64,000 bases of DNA from Neoconidiobolus thromboides FSU 785. Lineage: Eukaryota; Entomophthoromycota; Entomophthoromycetes; Entomophthorales; Neoconidiobolaceae. The stretch is taken from assembly GCA_025603075.1 (NCBI GenBank), contig MU626366.1, forward strand, positions 1 to 64,000, read 5' to 3'. The notes under the pieces were generated by a model. It saw only the letters and a program-made list of their open reading frames with translations, was not told where the DNA came from and did no database searches. Both the position numbers and the translations under genes were made by a program. Positions 53,708-64,000 of this stretch are shown piece by piece (position 1 is the first letter of the stretch; the number at the start of each line of letters is the position of its first letter).

Positions 53708-54166
53708 TCAATTTATAAAACAAATCTATATCTAAGCCATCCGCGTCAACAATTATCCTTGAACTTAACATAATATTTAATGGTATATGACCATCTGAAA
53801 CTTCTTGAATTAATTTCAAAGCATCTTCATTAGCATCTAAATCCTAATTATATAGTTATTATTATTAAAAAAATATATACTAATCATACTATTTCACAAA
53901 AAATAAAATATATTCTATTAATTGCAAATTTAAATGGTAGTGAGAGGGTAACATCTACTATAAATAAATAGTTTTCAAACTCAAACCAAGCCAAATTTTG
54001 TGTCAAATCATATTTATATAACCTAACTATCATTAAGTTTATAATTAAACATGAATATAAATTACCTCGCCAGTATTTTCAATTTTTTAGTTAATCTATT
54101 TCGTTTCCATTCCTCTATCAATAACTTTAAGTTATTTGATGGATAATATCGATATCCTTCATTCAT
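53708..54166 (-). pseudogene. Fragmentary coding-like region, unidentified
   Basis: Minus-strand pieces read like protein. One, from ATG 54166, runs NEGYRYYPSNNLKLLIEEWK then RNRLTKKLKILAR to a GTAATT donor near 54067. Another near 53720-53850 reads DLDANEDALKLIQEVSDGHI then PLNIMLSSRIIVDADGLDID. The pieces between do not join into one open frame with normal splice sites. The first resembles the end of a U-box, but too weakly to call. A decayed gene or a small unusually spliced gene are both possible. Confidence 0.3.
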
Positions 54167-54345
54167 ACAATAATAGCAAGTTATTTTAGTAAAAGTAAAA
54201 ATAGATTATATAATAACGATTTGACAACCAACTGATCATTTATCAGGGATATGTGATAAATATAGAAAATATGATTCGTCAATATTATGTCTGCGCAATT
54301 CGTCATTTATTTTGATTATTTGAATTTTAATTTTTTCATTCTAAA

Positions 54346-55614
54346 ATGTCAAGTTTATCAGAGAGTATACGTAAGAAGATAGATTCTATGCGTGAGGAGA
54401 AACGCACCCACTTTGAAAAGATCAAGGGCGAAATTGATATGGAAATCCATCGTAAAACTATTCTATCAGAGCAATTACATACCAAGTTTGATGAAGCAGT
54501 AAGATCATATCAAAAATTAATTGAATCCCGTTCTGAAAGGGAAGGTATTGAAGACGAAATAAACCCGTTTTTAAAGTTTAAATACCCAAACCCATTTTTA
54601 AGCAACTCATTAGATAGCAATCTAGGGTCAGCCATTTCAGCTTCTAGATCCATAGATACTAATAGTCAAGACGGGGAAACTCAAAACAACAACCAGCCCT
54701 TAGAAAAGGAAATTCATAGCATTGATTCAAATTCAGATGGTGAGCAAAGTTCAAATGGCGATTCACCTTTTAACAACCGAGAGAGTGCTATGAAACCCGA
54801 GTTAAATCGTCAAGAAAGTACCATAAATACTGATTCTAACAACCAGAGGTCTAACCCAAATTTAAAGGTAAAAACCATATTGAAAGGTAAAAAAATTAAT
54901 TATGGCATCCTTTATGATGCAATCAACGCAATTGGTAAGTCAATTGAAGGGGATAAAAATGAAACGCGAGAAGAGAAAATCAAAAAGGCACTTGAAAAGT
55001 GCTATGAGCTTAAAGATTTTTATGATGGTATCTCTAAATCTTTACACATGTCACGCCGTAGATTAGATTTATGTAGAAGAAACTATCGTCGAGAATTACA
55101 ATCATTCGATAGGTTAGAAAGAGAATTGATTGGCATTTCGGATAATTTTGAAGTTATGCTTAAAGATGAGTTAGAAGATAACTTAAACGATATAGTTGAT
55201 AAGGTAAAAGACAAATCAGCAGAATCTTTGGAATGCCTTAGATCAAGAAGAGACCGTGTAATTCATAAAAGTCAGAAGCGTAATCGATTTTTGAATCGTT
55301 TGGGAGCTAAAAACGATCATTCTAAAGGTATTAAATCAAGACAAATATCAGATGTAACTCAAAAAAACCAAGAAGTTTATGATAAAGTAACTGGGCAGAA
55401 ACGTAAGTCCGGGGCATTGACCCAATCAAAAGCCGCAACTGAGATAGATGAATCTAATGAGTCTGTCAAAGGATCATCTAAAAGCAAAGTAACCGTTGAA
55501 GAGCCTGCCAATGGAGGCTTTAATTCTTCAAAGATTGCTTTAACAGCTTCTGGAGTGGCTCTTATACCATTTGCCTATAATTATATTTTCCCTTTTATTC
55601 GTCAAATGTTTTAA
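54346..55614 (+). CDS. Coiled-coil protein with C-terminal membrane anchor, unknown function
   Basis: Single exon, 422 residues; no family recognised. Residues ~5-65 and ~200-310 are strongly charged and helical, with Lys/Glu/Arg heptad-like patterns (IRKKIDSMREEKRTHFEKIK; RRLDLCRRNYRRELQSFDRL), fitting coiled coils. Between them lies a Ser/Asn/Gln-rich disordered stretch. A basic linker (residues ~310-390) leads to one hydrophobic segment near the C-terminus (IALTASGVALIPFAYNYIF) with only a few residues beyond it. That order suggests a tail-anchored protein facing the cytosol, perhaps a tether or scaffold on ER or mitochondria. This role is inference from layout only. Confidence 0.7.
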   Translation: MSSLSESIRKKIDSMREEKRTHFEKIKGEIDMEIHRKTILSEQLHTKFDEAVRSYQKLIESRSEREGIEDEINPFLKFKYPNPFLSNSLDSNLGSAISASRSIDTNSQDGETQNNNQPLEKEIHSIDSNSDGEQSSNGDSPFNNRESAMKPELNRQESTINTDSNNQRSNPNLKVKTILKGKKINYGILYDAINAIGKSIEGDKNETREEKIKKALEKCYELKDFYDGISKSLHMSRRRLDLCRRNYRRELQSFDRLERELIGISDNFEVMLKDELEDNLNDIVDKVKDKSAESLECLRSRRDRVIHKSQKRNRFLNRLGAKNDHSKGIKSRQISDVTQKNQEVYDKVTGQKRKSGALTQSKAATEIDESNESVKGSSKSKVTVEEPANGGFNSSKIALTASGVALIPFAYNYIFPFIRQMF

Positions 55615-56181
55615 TGGTTAAGTTGTAACTTGATTATTATATTTCTGCTTTTTGATTTATTTTATTTTTCAAAGCTAGTAAAGTATTTATTTACAAAAAT
55701 TTTGTGTAAAACTTAATTCTTTTGAAAAACTAAAAACACTTATAAATGAGATGATATTAAAATAATATCAGTAATAACAGGAGATATGATATGAGGATGT
55801 TTTTTTTAATTTGATCACTTTTTGATTTTTTAAGTACTATTTAAATGGAAAGACTATCAGTAGAACTCTTAAATAAAAAAACACATCACCATATACAATA
55901 TTTGAAAGTAAATTTGTAATTAAAGTCATAAATATATATTTATAAAAAAATTATTTTAAACTATTTAAATTGAACTCTTGTTACCTTTTGCTCCATGTAA
56001 AAGCTTTGATTATTATTTATTATTTAATATCAGTTCAATGAATATAATTTGATAAAGATAAATATTTAATAATATAATTTATATATTTGATAATAAAAAT
56101 TTAACTTAAGATTTAATTGGCTTATGTCTTAATATTAGTATAAAATTAAAGAATAATGTATTATTTATTTTAAGTTATTAT
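55615..56181. other. Convergent intergenic region, 567 bp
   Basis: Lies between two convergent gene ends; holds element copy 16 (55790-55895) and AT-rich DNA. Confidence 0.6.
55790..55895 (-). mobile_element. ~105-bp MITE-like element, copy 16
   Basis: TATGAGGATGTTTTTTTTAA start, TTAAGTACTATTTAAATGGA centre (AGCGCT changed to AGTACT, still a palindrome), ACACATCACCATATA end. It starts 176 nt after the coiled-coil gene's stop codon. Confidence 0.78.
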
Positions 56182-58381
56182 TTAATTAGAAGCATGGTGA
56201 GCATTAGTCTCTAAATCAAACTCATCAGGTTGCTCTTTCTTTTCTGAAGTTGAAGGCTCTGATTCATCAAAGTAATTTTCAACATTTGGTTCTCTACCAA
56301 ATTTAGTCATTAACCAATCCCATCTTGAGATGTCATGTGATTCTGTCTTAGTACCAATTAATAGGACTACAAGTGTCATAAATACTATACCAATTAAAAG
56401 TCCAGCCCAAGCAGGGTAAGCATTAAAACCAACAGGAAGATAACCAAAAATAACGGAAGTAAGTGCTACTAATAAAGCATAAGGTAATTGAGTAGTAACG
56501 TGATCACGTACTGGACATTTAGATGAAAGCGCGGAAAGGATAGAAGTGCCTGAAATTGGAGAACATTGGTCACCGAAGATAGCACCAGTTAAAATAGATG
56601 AGATGCAGTGTACTAATAAATCATGGTCATCTTTAGCTGAAGCATGTACTAAAGGAATAACTAAAGGAAACATTATAGTCATAGTACCCCAAGAAGTACC
56701 CGTGGTAAATGAAATAATACATGAAATAATAAAAACCAATACGGGTACGGCGTGAGGATCAAGAGTCGTAGAAAGAGAAGATACAATAAAGGTAGCAGCA
56801 CCAAGGTCGGCGAAAGCAATACCAATACTCCATGCTAATATCAAAATAAGTAAAGGCTCAACGATATCTTTGATACCATGTAAAAAGATAGCAATAGAAA
56901 GTTGGAAAGACATAATATTTTGAATGCGGTATAATATCATTGCTATGATACAAGCAAGGAAAGAAGAGTATAATAAGGAACCATAAGGATCCCCAGAGCC
57001 TGCTAAACCTGTGGCGGATAAATCGGGCACTTCTTCTTGCATTTGTTTATAATAACCACTCATGAAAAGGGCAACAACGGTAACAACTACAACTACAATA
57101 ATAGGGATAACAGCGTTAATCCAACGACGTGGAGTTTGATCACTTGGTTTAAGTGGATCAGTGTCATTCACATCACCAATCAAAACGGTATTGTCTTTAA
57201 CTAAACGTTTTCCAAAGAAAGCTCTACGTTCAGCAACTAGCATTGGACCAAAATCGCGTTTCAAAACCAAAATAATTATAATGAATAATAACATATAAAG
57301 AGGATAGAAACGAGATTGAATAGTTTCCAAGAAGATCAAGAAAGGCTCTTTATCAATTTTTAAAAGAGTAAATTGAGCTTTAATTAACCCGATTTCGAAA
57401 CCAATCCAGGAAGAGATAGGAGCAATTGAAGCTGGTGGAGAAGAAGTTGCATGAACTAAGAAGGCTAACTTTTCTCTTGATAAGAATAAAGTATCTGTGA
57501 CAGGTTGCATATTTGAACCAACAATCAAGCAAGAAGCAAAATCATCGAAGAAGATCAAGATTCCTACTATAAATGTTGCCCATTGACCTCTCCAGCGGTT
57601 GGTTGCTAACCTTGTTACGCTGTTTGCCATACCATGGGCACCCCCTGACTTTTGAATTAAAGCGATCAAACCAGAAAGGTAAAATGTGAATAATATAATT
57701 TTAACATTATCGGAGTTAGCTACAGCTTGTACAGTATAGTAATCCAACATACGTAAAAACCCGTTAACTGGATTAAAACCATTAATGAACATTGAAGAAA
57801 GGAATAAACCTAACATTAAAGCAAAAAGTGCTTGAGAAGAAAACAATGCTACTGCTAATAAGACGATGATAGGAATTAAAGTAACGCCACCGGGCATACC
57901 ATGGACAGTTCCAGAATTAGTTCCAATTTCTTTATCATCTGCTGAAACAGAGAGTACCACTCTACGTGCAACAGCGGAAGGAATATCAATATCGGAAATT
58001 GAATAAGTAGAAGCCATAAAACCTTGAGGAAGTGAAGCTGATAAAGATAGCTCATTACCATCATCTATGCTAAGTTTCCCAGAACTTACTTCTTTTTCGC
58101 TACCTTCTTCGCCAACTTTGACAACATAAGTTAAGTTGCTGGTAGTAGCTATTAAAAAGATAAGTTTATAGCTATTAATGAATTAGAATGAAATTACCTT
58201 TAGAATATATTAAATTGAATGAGAGTGACATTTTGAAGTTATATAGGACAACTTTAGGAAACGTAACATCCCCTAATGTTATTGGAGATGTAGAGTCATC
58301 TTGTGCATTAGTAGTTGAAAATAATAGAAATACTGATAGCAGTATATTCAATATAAAAGATTTGTAGTGTAATAATCTCAT
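56182..58381 (-). CDS. NhaC-family Na+/H+ antiporter with lumenal N-terminal domain
   Basis: Minus-strand exons 58198-58381 and 56182-58148 join to 716 residues. A signal peptide (about 1-28, ending STTNAQ) is followed by ~160 residues of soluble, beta-rich-looking sequence. The antiporter core starts near residue 165 with about a dozen membrane segments. Core motifs include LIQKSGGAHGMANSVTRLAT, FFDDFASCLIVGSNMQPVTD, HATSSPPASIAPISSWIGFE, FTTGTSWGTMTIMFPLVIPL and IFGDQCSPISGTSILSALSS. The Asp pair in FFDD and the Asp in GDQCSP are likely ion-binding. The family is mainly bacterial but occurs in some fungi and protists; it exchanges Na+ (or organic acids) for protons. An acidic tail closes the protein. 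Confidence 0.85.
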
Positions 58382-59663
58382 AACACTAAATTGAAATAAA
58401 AAACAATAAAAATTATTTAAATTGATTTATGCTGTTTTTTATACTATTTTTATTTCAATTTATTGATTCTATTAATATTCAATTTTCATGATCATATGGT
58501 TTATCTAATAATTTAATCAAGTTATGTTCATTATCTGAAATCTACCTTAAATTAAGGATATTAATTTCAATAAAGGTTCTATACTAACCTAATCTGCTTG
58601 TATATAAAAAAGAAAATATCTTAATTATTATAATTAATTATTATATATTTATGTATCTAACATAATAATAAAACAAATTTTATTGATAGTTTGGGTATAT
58701 TTAATTAGCATAATATTCTTTAATAGTGAATATTATGCCTTTATTTTATATTTTTTGGTGGTAAATTTCGTTTTAGGCATATTCTTAAAGTGGAACTTTA
58801 CCTTAATTCAGATGATCAGAAAATGAATTTATTACCCAGCATGACTAATATTGGTATGGTACAACTACATTTTTAAAGGATAGATAGCATCTGACTTAAA
58901 CTATCAAAATATAAGTACATGTTTAAAGTAAAGTAGTTATTTAAAGAAACAAAAGTTCTTAAATTACTTATGTCTGCATTCATGTTATTCATAATTCAAT
59001 ACATAGTGAAACCTTAAAATGATTTGTGTCAATTTTAATCCCCTGGTTTTATAATGTTTTACTTTGAGATTTAATCAATTATATATAATTTAATTAGAAA
59101 ATAAAAATTAGTTATAATATAATAACATTTATAAAAACTATAAACATTCTGATAGTTTTGAAAATTTCATGCTTCTGTTATAAAAGTCAAAGCTATCTGA
59201 TAATAAAGTTTTTTATATTTCATTCCTTTAAATAGTATAATTAAAAGGAGCAAAGAATAAGATAAAAGAATTATAATACTTTTAAATTATCAGAACTGAG
59301 ATCACAAAAATTTTATCTTTATGAATTCAATTTGCTTATATATCTACATTTTATTCTTCATTTTTATCAGAATATAGATTACGTTATAGTTATAGCAAGC
59401 TATTACCTTATAAAAAAATATTGATAACAAAACGTTTCTAGCATAGTATGAGTTTTAATATGAACAAATTTGCTTATAAAAATGATATAAAAAGTGTTGG
59501 GTGCGATATAAATGCATCTGATTAATATGGCTCCTTCTTATCATAGTTAACTGATGTAAAATTTGTTATTTTAAAACCAATTAACAAAATACTATGAATA
59601 ATCAAATTATAAAAACAAAAATTTATTTATTTCATATAAATTGATAAACTATGTTTATAATAA
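58382..59663. other. Intergenic, 1.28 kb
   Basis: AT-rich, mostly featureless. A short exon-like frame on the plus strand (58777-58876, after a TTTTAG acceptor) reads VELYLNSDDQKMNLLPSMTN but has no upstream exon. Confidence 0.5.
58777..58876 (+). pseudogene. Possible orphan terminal exon
   Basis: A CGTTTTAG acceptor is followed by 32 codons and a TAA. The composition looks coding, but no partner exon or family was found. Weak. Confidence 0.18.
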
Positions 59664-60841
59664 TTAAAAGGACTCTAAATGGCTTATAAAAGTTAGTAAC
59701 TCTAAGCGAGCTTTTTCTAAAAATTTCAATAAATAAGATAATCCAGGATGAGAGATTGTTAAATTGAGATAATCGTTTATCTCATATTCTCTTTGATTTA
59801 TGATACTAAAAGACAATATTTAATTGAATAATATATAAATTATAGTAAACTATTACACAGTCTTTTTCTTCCCTTTTCTAGATGGTATTACAGGCAAATA
59901 ATTAATAAAGTCAATCTTTATATATTCTCCTTTAATATAAAATTGAATTATCAAATCATTTGGCAATGAAGGTGTAATTATCTAATTATCTAATTAATAC
60001 TTATCAAATGATAGTAATAATATAATACATTATTTTCAGTTAATTTCTCCGGAAATAATGTACTCAAATCTGGTTTATTAAAACAAAGGATAGATTTATC
60101 AAATATATAAAGCATGTTTTGAATTGTCTTAAAAAAGATTAATAAATCAAATATAAATAAAATAATTACATTGAATATCTCTTGTTTTGTACGCTTCTTA
60201 CTAATAAGTGCAATTTCATCTAATAGAGACTCCAAATAAAACTTTAATCTAGCAATCTAAAACGATTAATTGGTAAATTCATCTATAGCAATACCTTATA
60301 AAACATTACTTGTTCTAAGTGATAAAATTTATTTTTAGTTAATTTTATTTGGAATAAATGTTTGTTATTAAACAATGCCATCTGTGCTATCAAATCCTAT
60401 TTGTTTTAAACATTATTAAGTTTTATTACAAAAGTAGTAATAAATTACCATTTTAATGATCTTGTCCTGAGTAATTAAAAGACTTCCTTTAATATTTGGA
60501 TTTCTAAATAAGTGATATTAGTATATACTTTAAACTTTATTTAGCTTCTTACTCATCAGAAATGACTAGTTCAATTGGCTTTGAAGTATAGTTATCTGTT
60601 TGATATCGATTATTAAATTATAAAATGCCTAAAAATAAATATACTTATGTTGAAATAATTTTCAGAAAAGATGTTGTTTAGTTCTTGGTTTATTACATTT
60701 ATCATGGAAGGGAATTCATTATTTAATAAGAGATCAAGCTCTCTCTCCTTTTTGCTTTTAAACTTATTTGAATATTTTTAATATACAAAATACCATTTGT
60801 TCCTTCTCATACTGTAAAAGTTTTAAATTGGACTTGATCAT
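59664..60841 (-). CDS. ROGDI: Rogdi/Rav2-like V-ATPase assembly factor
   Basis: Nine short minus-strand exons (60794-60841, 60645-60747, 60553-60595, 60449-60503, 60310-60396, 60170-60256, 60029-60127, 59857-59981, 59664-59805) join in frame to 262 residues, against 287 in animals. Conserved pieces align in order: EKEQMERELDLLLNNEFPSM, NPNIKGSLLITQDKIIKMDL, NNKHLFQIKLTKNKFYHLEQ, the KPDLSTLFPEKL loop, PSLPNDLIIQFYIKGEYIKI, and the C-terminal LSYLLKFLEKARLELLTFIS. Rav2 is part of the RAVE complex that reassembles vacuolar V-ATPase; Rogdi has the same role. No exon exceeds 142 nt, so the gene is easily missed. It starts 47 bp from the divergent MutY gene. Confidence 0.82.
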
Positions 60842-60888
60842 TTTAAAAAAGAAAATAAATAAACAAAATTAAGTTTTTTGTAATTTAA
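60842..60888. promoter_or_regulatory. 47-bp divergent promoter between ROGDI and MutY
   Basis: Only 47 bp, almost entirely A and T, separate the two start codons. Both 5' leaders must therefore be very short or overlap the opposite gene. Confidence 0.55.
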
Positions 60889-62747
60889 ATGCAGTTGGAA
60901 GTCAAAGTTGGAAAAGAAATACATAAAAATCAAGACAATAATCTCAATAATTTTATTATAAAAAAAGAAAAAGGAAGTGATATTAAAGATATCAAAAATA
61001 ACAATGATAAAATAGACAATAATAATATAGATAATGATAAAAAAAGTAACGATGACTATAAATTTAAAAGGAATTTAAAAAACAATACAATTTTATCTCA
61101 TTTTAAAATTACAAAAAAGAGTAATAGTAGTAAAATGAAATATGATGATATTATCAATAAATTAAGTAGAGATTCATTTTCAATATATCATGACCAAAGC
61201 TATCATAAACTTGAGAAAGAACAAATAAATGAGTTCAAAATTAAATTATTAGACTGGTTTGATGAAAATAAACGGAAATTACCTTGGAGAGTCAATTTGG
61301 AAAACGATACAACAGATGAATTAAAAAATTTAAATGCATATAAAGTATGGGTTAGTGAGATTATGTTGCAGCAAACACAAGTTGAAACAGTTAAGGAATA
61401 TTTTATAAAATGGATAAAGTTATTTCCAACTATTGAGTCATTAGCTTTAGCAGATATTGAGAAAGTTAATATTGCGTGGGCAGGTTTAGGTTATTATCAA
61501 AGAGCAAAAAGATTACATGATGGTGCAAAATTAGTAGTTGATAAATTTAGTGGTAAAATTCCAAATAATTTAAATGATTTACTTTCACTTCCGGGTATTG
61601 GCCCTTATACCGCAGGCGCTATTGCTAGTATTGCTTTTGGTTTGCCTTGTGAAACAGTAGATGGTAATATAATGAGGGTGATAACCCGTATTTATGCTAT
61701 TTCAGGAGATATAAGAGCTCAATCAACTGTAACTATTTTATGGGAAAAGGCTAAAGAACTTTTGAATAAAGAGAGGCCTGGTGATTTTAATCAAGCATAT
61801 ATGGACTTTGGATCTTCAGTGTGTACATCTACAAATCCTAAATGTAATATTTGTCCATTTTCTGGAAAAGATGGAAATAAACCAATATGTAAGGCATATT
61901 TAGAGGTAAGCTAAACAATGTTATAAGCAATTGACGTGACTAATAATTTTTTAGAGTCAAATAGAATTACCAGATCTATTAGATTTAGAAGATTTAGAAA
62001 AACTATATGACATTCCTTCACACAGAGGTATATTATTCACATCACCAAGAGGGATAGTTTTTATTTAATCTTTTTATACAGAGTGTAATATGTGTACTGA
62101 AATACCAAACGGAGAGAAAGGGATAATACTTTTTCCAGTAACAAGATATCCATATAAATCCCCAAATAAAAAGAAAAGAGATGAAGGTAAAATTATTTAT
62201 ATACCGTTGATACAAATAATTAACGGTAAATTAGAATGTATAGTTTTGGTTATTAAAAAAATAGATAAAGGTAACAAAAGTAATTTTTTAATGATCAAAA
62301 GACCGAACAAAGGTAATGTATTTATTGACTAGAACATTCATGTTAATTATTTTAGGCTTATTAGCTGGTATGTGGGCGTTCCCATATATTGATATTAGTA
62401 CAAAGGAGGCAACCAATAAGATAAGTAAAAAAGGGCAATCAAGAGCGAAAAAATATCCTAAAGGTGATATTGATTTTGAACATAGCAAAGAGCTGGAAGC
62501 TCTTTATAATAGATTTATTCGAAACCAATCGATGTATGATATTTATGATAAAATAAAGTATCATGGACCCGTATCACACATATTTAGTCACATAAATCAA
62601 ATATATCATGTCTATTCAATTACTATAGATGAAGTAGAAAGTGGGGTTAACGAAGATAAAATAAAATGGGTGGATCATCCAAATATTGTATCATTGCCAA
62701 CTGCATTTAGCAAAGTTTGGAAGAAGACGAATTTTGAAAATCAATAA
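60889..62747 (+). CDS. MUTYH: Adenine DNA glycosylase (MutY/MUTYH)
   Basis: Exons 60889-61905, 61955-62027, 62082-62312 and 62356-62747 give 570 residues. An Asn/Lys/Asp-rich N-terminal extension (~100 residues) precedes the glycosylase core: KLPWRVN, VSEIMLQQTQVETV (Glu157), helix-hairpin-helix LPGIGPYTAGAI, and TVDGNIMRVITR with Asp258. The Fe-S cysteines are 312, 319, 322 and 334. A Nudix-like C-terminal domain follows (LMIKRPNKGLLAGMWAFPYI; HIFSHINQIYHVYSI), which reads 8-oxoG. The enzyme removes adenine mispaired with 8-oxoguanine. The last Fe-S spacing is 11 residues instead of the usual 5. TILSHFKITKK near residue 75 weakly resembles a PCNA-binding box. Confidence 0.94.
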
Positions 62748-63351
62748 AGCATTTTCATTTTATTATCTCATTTTTTAACTATTAGAATAATAGTTTACAA
62801 CTAAGAATTTTACATTTCACTTAGATAAGATTTTATTTAGCATGTATAGATTCTCTTTAAGTTAACTCTCATATGAATAACAAGCCTACTTTGTTGAAAC
62901 TATGATATTTAATAAACATTTTCTCAACTAGATATAAAAACAACGTTTAAGCTTGTATTTAAGTAATAAATTTAAACTTATCATTGCTTAAATGATAGTT
63001 ACTAAATATCAAGTATCATATTGTACTTGAGGATTCAATGTAAACATTTAAAGCATAGTAATACAATGGCTTTAAGTGTATTATGTGACTACTATTTAGT
63101 TACATCTCATGTCTTTTTTGTTGCTTATTTCGTGTTATTAAAATCCTTGGAAATTCTCGTACTAGTACATGAAAGTTAGATCCCATAGCTAGCAATCCCT
63201 TTAAAATTGATGATTGAACTTTGCAATTTTCAAGTAGACACTCAAAATCTAAGTTTGTTTTTTATTACAAAAATCAAAGTAAAATAATTTATATAACAAA
63301 TACTATTATTTAACAATCTTTTTTTTAGTTCTTATTATTTAACAACTCAAA
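62748..63351. other. Intergenic, 604 bp
   Basis: No gene or element seen; AT-rich 3' flank of MutY and promoter of SmB. Confidence 0.6.
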
Positions 63352-64000
63352 ATGGTAATTTTATTAGCTACATATAATGTAAGTTTATAATATTTTTTTA
63401 GTCTTTGAGTAAAAACAATAAGTTGATCAACTTACTCAACTATCGATTAAGAGTAACTTTAATCGATAAAAGAGTATTTACAGGACAAATGATGGCTTTT
63501 GATACTCATATGAATTTAGTAATTGCCGATTGTGAAGAATTTCGTAAAACCAAAGCAAAAGAAGGAAAAGAACAAGTAGAACTTAAACGTACACTTGGAT
63601 TAGTAATTCTTAGAGGAGAACATATAGTAACAATTTCAGTTGATGGACCACCACCACCAAATAGTGATCCTTCAAAGAATCGTATGAATCAAGTAAAACT
63701 GATTTAATATTAAGTTAACAAAATCTAAGTGTTTTATTTAGCTTGCACCTGGAACAGGAGTTGGTCGTCCAGCAGGACGTGGTATCCCTGCAGCTCCACC
63801 TGCAATGGCACCAGCAGGTAATTACATATTTTATATCATTTTTAATAAAATATTAATATATTTTAGGTTTGGCTGGACCAGTACGTGGAGTTGGTGGTCC
63901 AGCTCCTGGTATGATGCTTCCACGTGGACCAGGACAAGTACCTGTAGCATCTGCTGCACCTATACCTTACGGTCGTCCACCACCACCAGGCGTTAGACCA
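63352..64000 (+). CDS. SMB1: Small nuclear ribonucleoprotein SmB/B' (3' partial)
   Basis: Exons 63352-63354 (the ATG alone), 63402-63692, 63742-63817 and 63867 onward. The protein continues past the window edge. Sm motif 1 (KLINLLNYRLRVTLIDKRVF, GQMMAFDTHMNLVIADCEEF) and Sm motif 2 (TLGLVILRGEHIVTISVDGP) are followed by the Pro/Gly/Arg-rich tail typical of SmB (GVGRPAGRGIPAAPPAM, GPVRGVGGPAPGM). SmB is one of seven Sm ring proteins around spliceosomal U1, U2, U4 and U5 snRNAs. Intron 1 directly follows the start codon; reading through it instead would leave an impossibly short 23-nt intron, so the ATG-only exon is preferred. Confidence 0.95.

Larger units (their letters stand above)
53086..54345. 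other. Intergenic, 1.26 kb with gene fragments
   Basis: Holds an unusual element derivative (53166-53262) and coding-like minus-strand pieces at 53708-54166. Confidence 0.5.

Overview
The window looks like nuclear DNA of an AT-rich, early-diverging fungus. Genes sit on both strands with no operons and carry many short GT-AG introns, mostly 40-60 nt and ending in TAG. A chitin-binding CBM19 module and orthologues of Ecm15, Tsc10, Erj5 and Ded1 point to fungi. MCM8, XRCC2, VMP1, ROGDI and AARSD1-type genes point to a lineage that kept genes many yeasts lost. Codons and intergenic DNA are strongly AT-biased, and Asn and Gln runs are present. An Entomophthoromycotina/Conidiobolus-like genome would fit, but that placement is inference, not something the sequence proves.

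Layout. 0-5 kb: tail of a CBM19 protein, mannose-6-phosphate isomerase, XRCC2-like recombinase (minus) and ribosomal protein uL23. 5-13.3 kb: an intergenic stretch with repeat copies and a truncated exon, ER J-protein Erj5, NAD-isocitrate dehydrogenase IDH1 (minus), mitoribosomal mL46, a prenyltransferase-alpha-repeat protein (minus) and a TrmH-type RNA methyltransferase (minus). 15.6-25.1 kb: LIM-domain-binding regulator, VMP1, Ded1 helicase, F-box protein (minus). 25.4-33.7 kb: MCM8 helicase, PPIL2 U-box cyclophilin, HSCB co-chaperone, AARSD1 alanyl-tRNA editing protein (minus). 33.7-41 kb: two secreted GDSL hydrolase paralogues in gene-poor DNA crowded with a small repeat. 41-50 kb: kelch membrane protein, Tsc10 (minus), COPI beta-prime (Sec27), Ecm15. 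50-58.4 kb: cation/Ca2+ exchanger, coiled-coil tail-anchored protein, NhaC-family antiporter (minus). 59.6-64 kb: ROGDI/Rav2 (minus) head-to-head with MutY glycosylase, then the start of SmB.

Most genes are housekeeping and functionally unrelated neighbours. Three themes recur: DNA maintenance (XRCC2, MCM8, MutY), ER/Golgi/autophagy membranes (Erj5, VMP1, Tsc10, Sec27, Rav2) and mitochondria (IDH1, mL46, HSCB). The IDH1/mL46 and ROGDI/MutY pairs are divergent and may share promoters.

The most striking non-genic feature is a ~105-bp element (16 copies or remnants, all intergenic). It has TATGGGG-type inverted ends, TA at its borders, and a second, offset palindrome centred on AGCGCT. Half of the copies lie 40-226 nt downstream of a stop codon. 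Exon structures were read by eye from reading frame, splice sites and family conservation; transcript data would confirm them.
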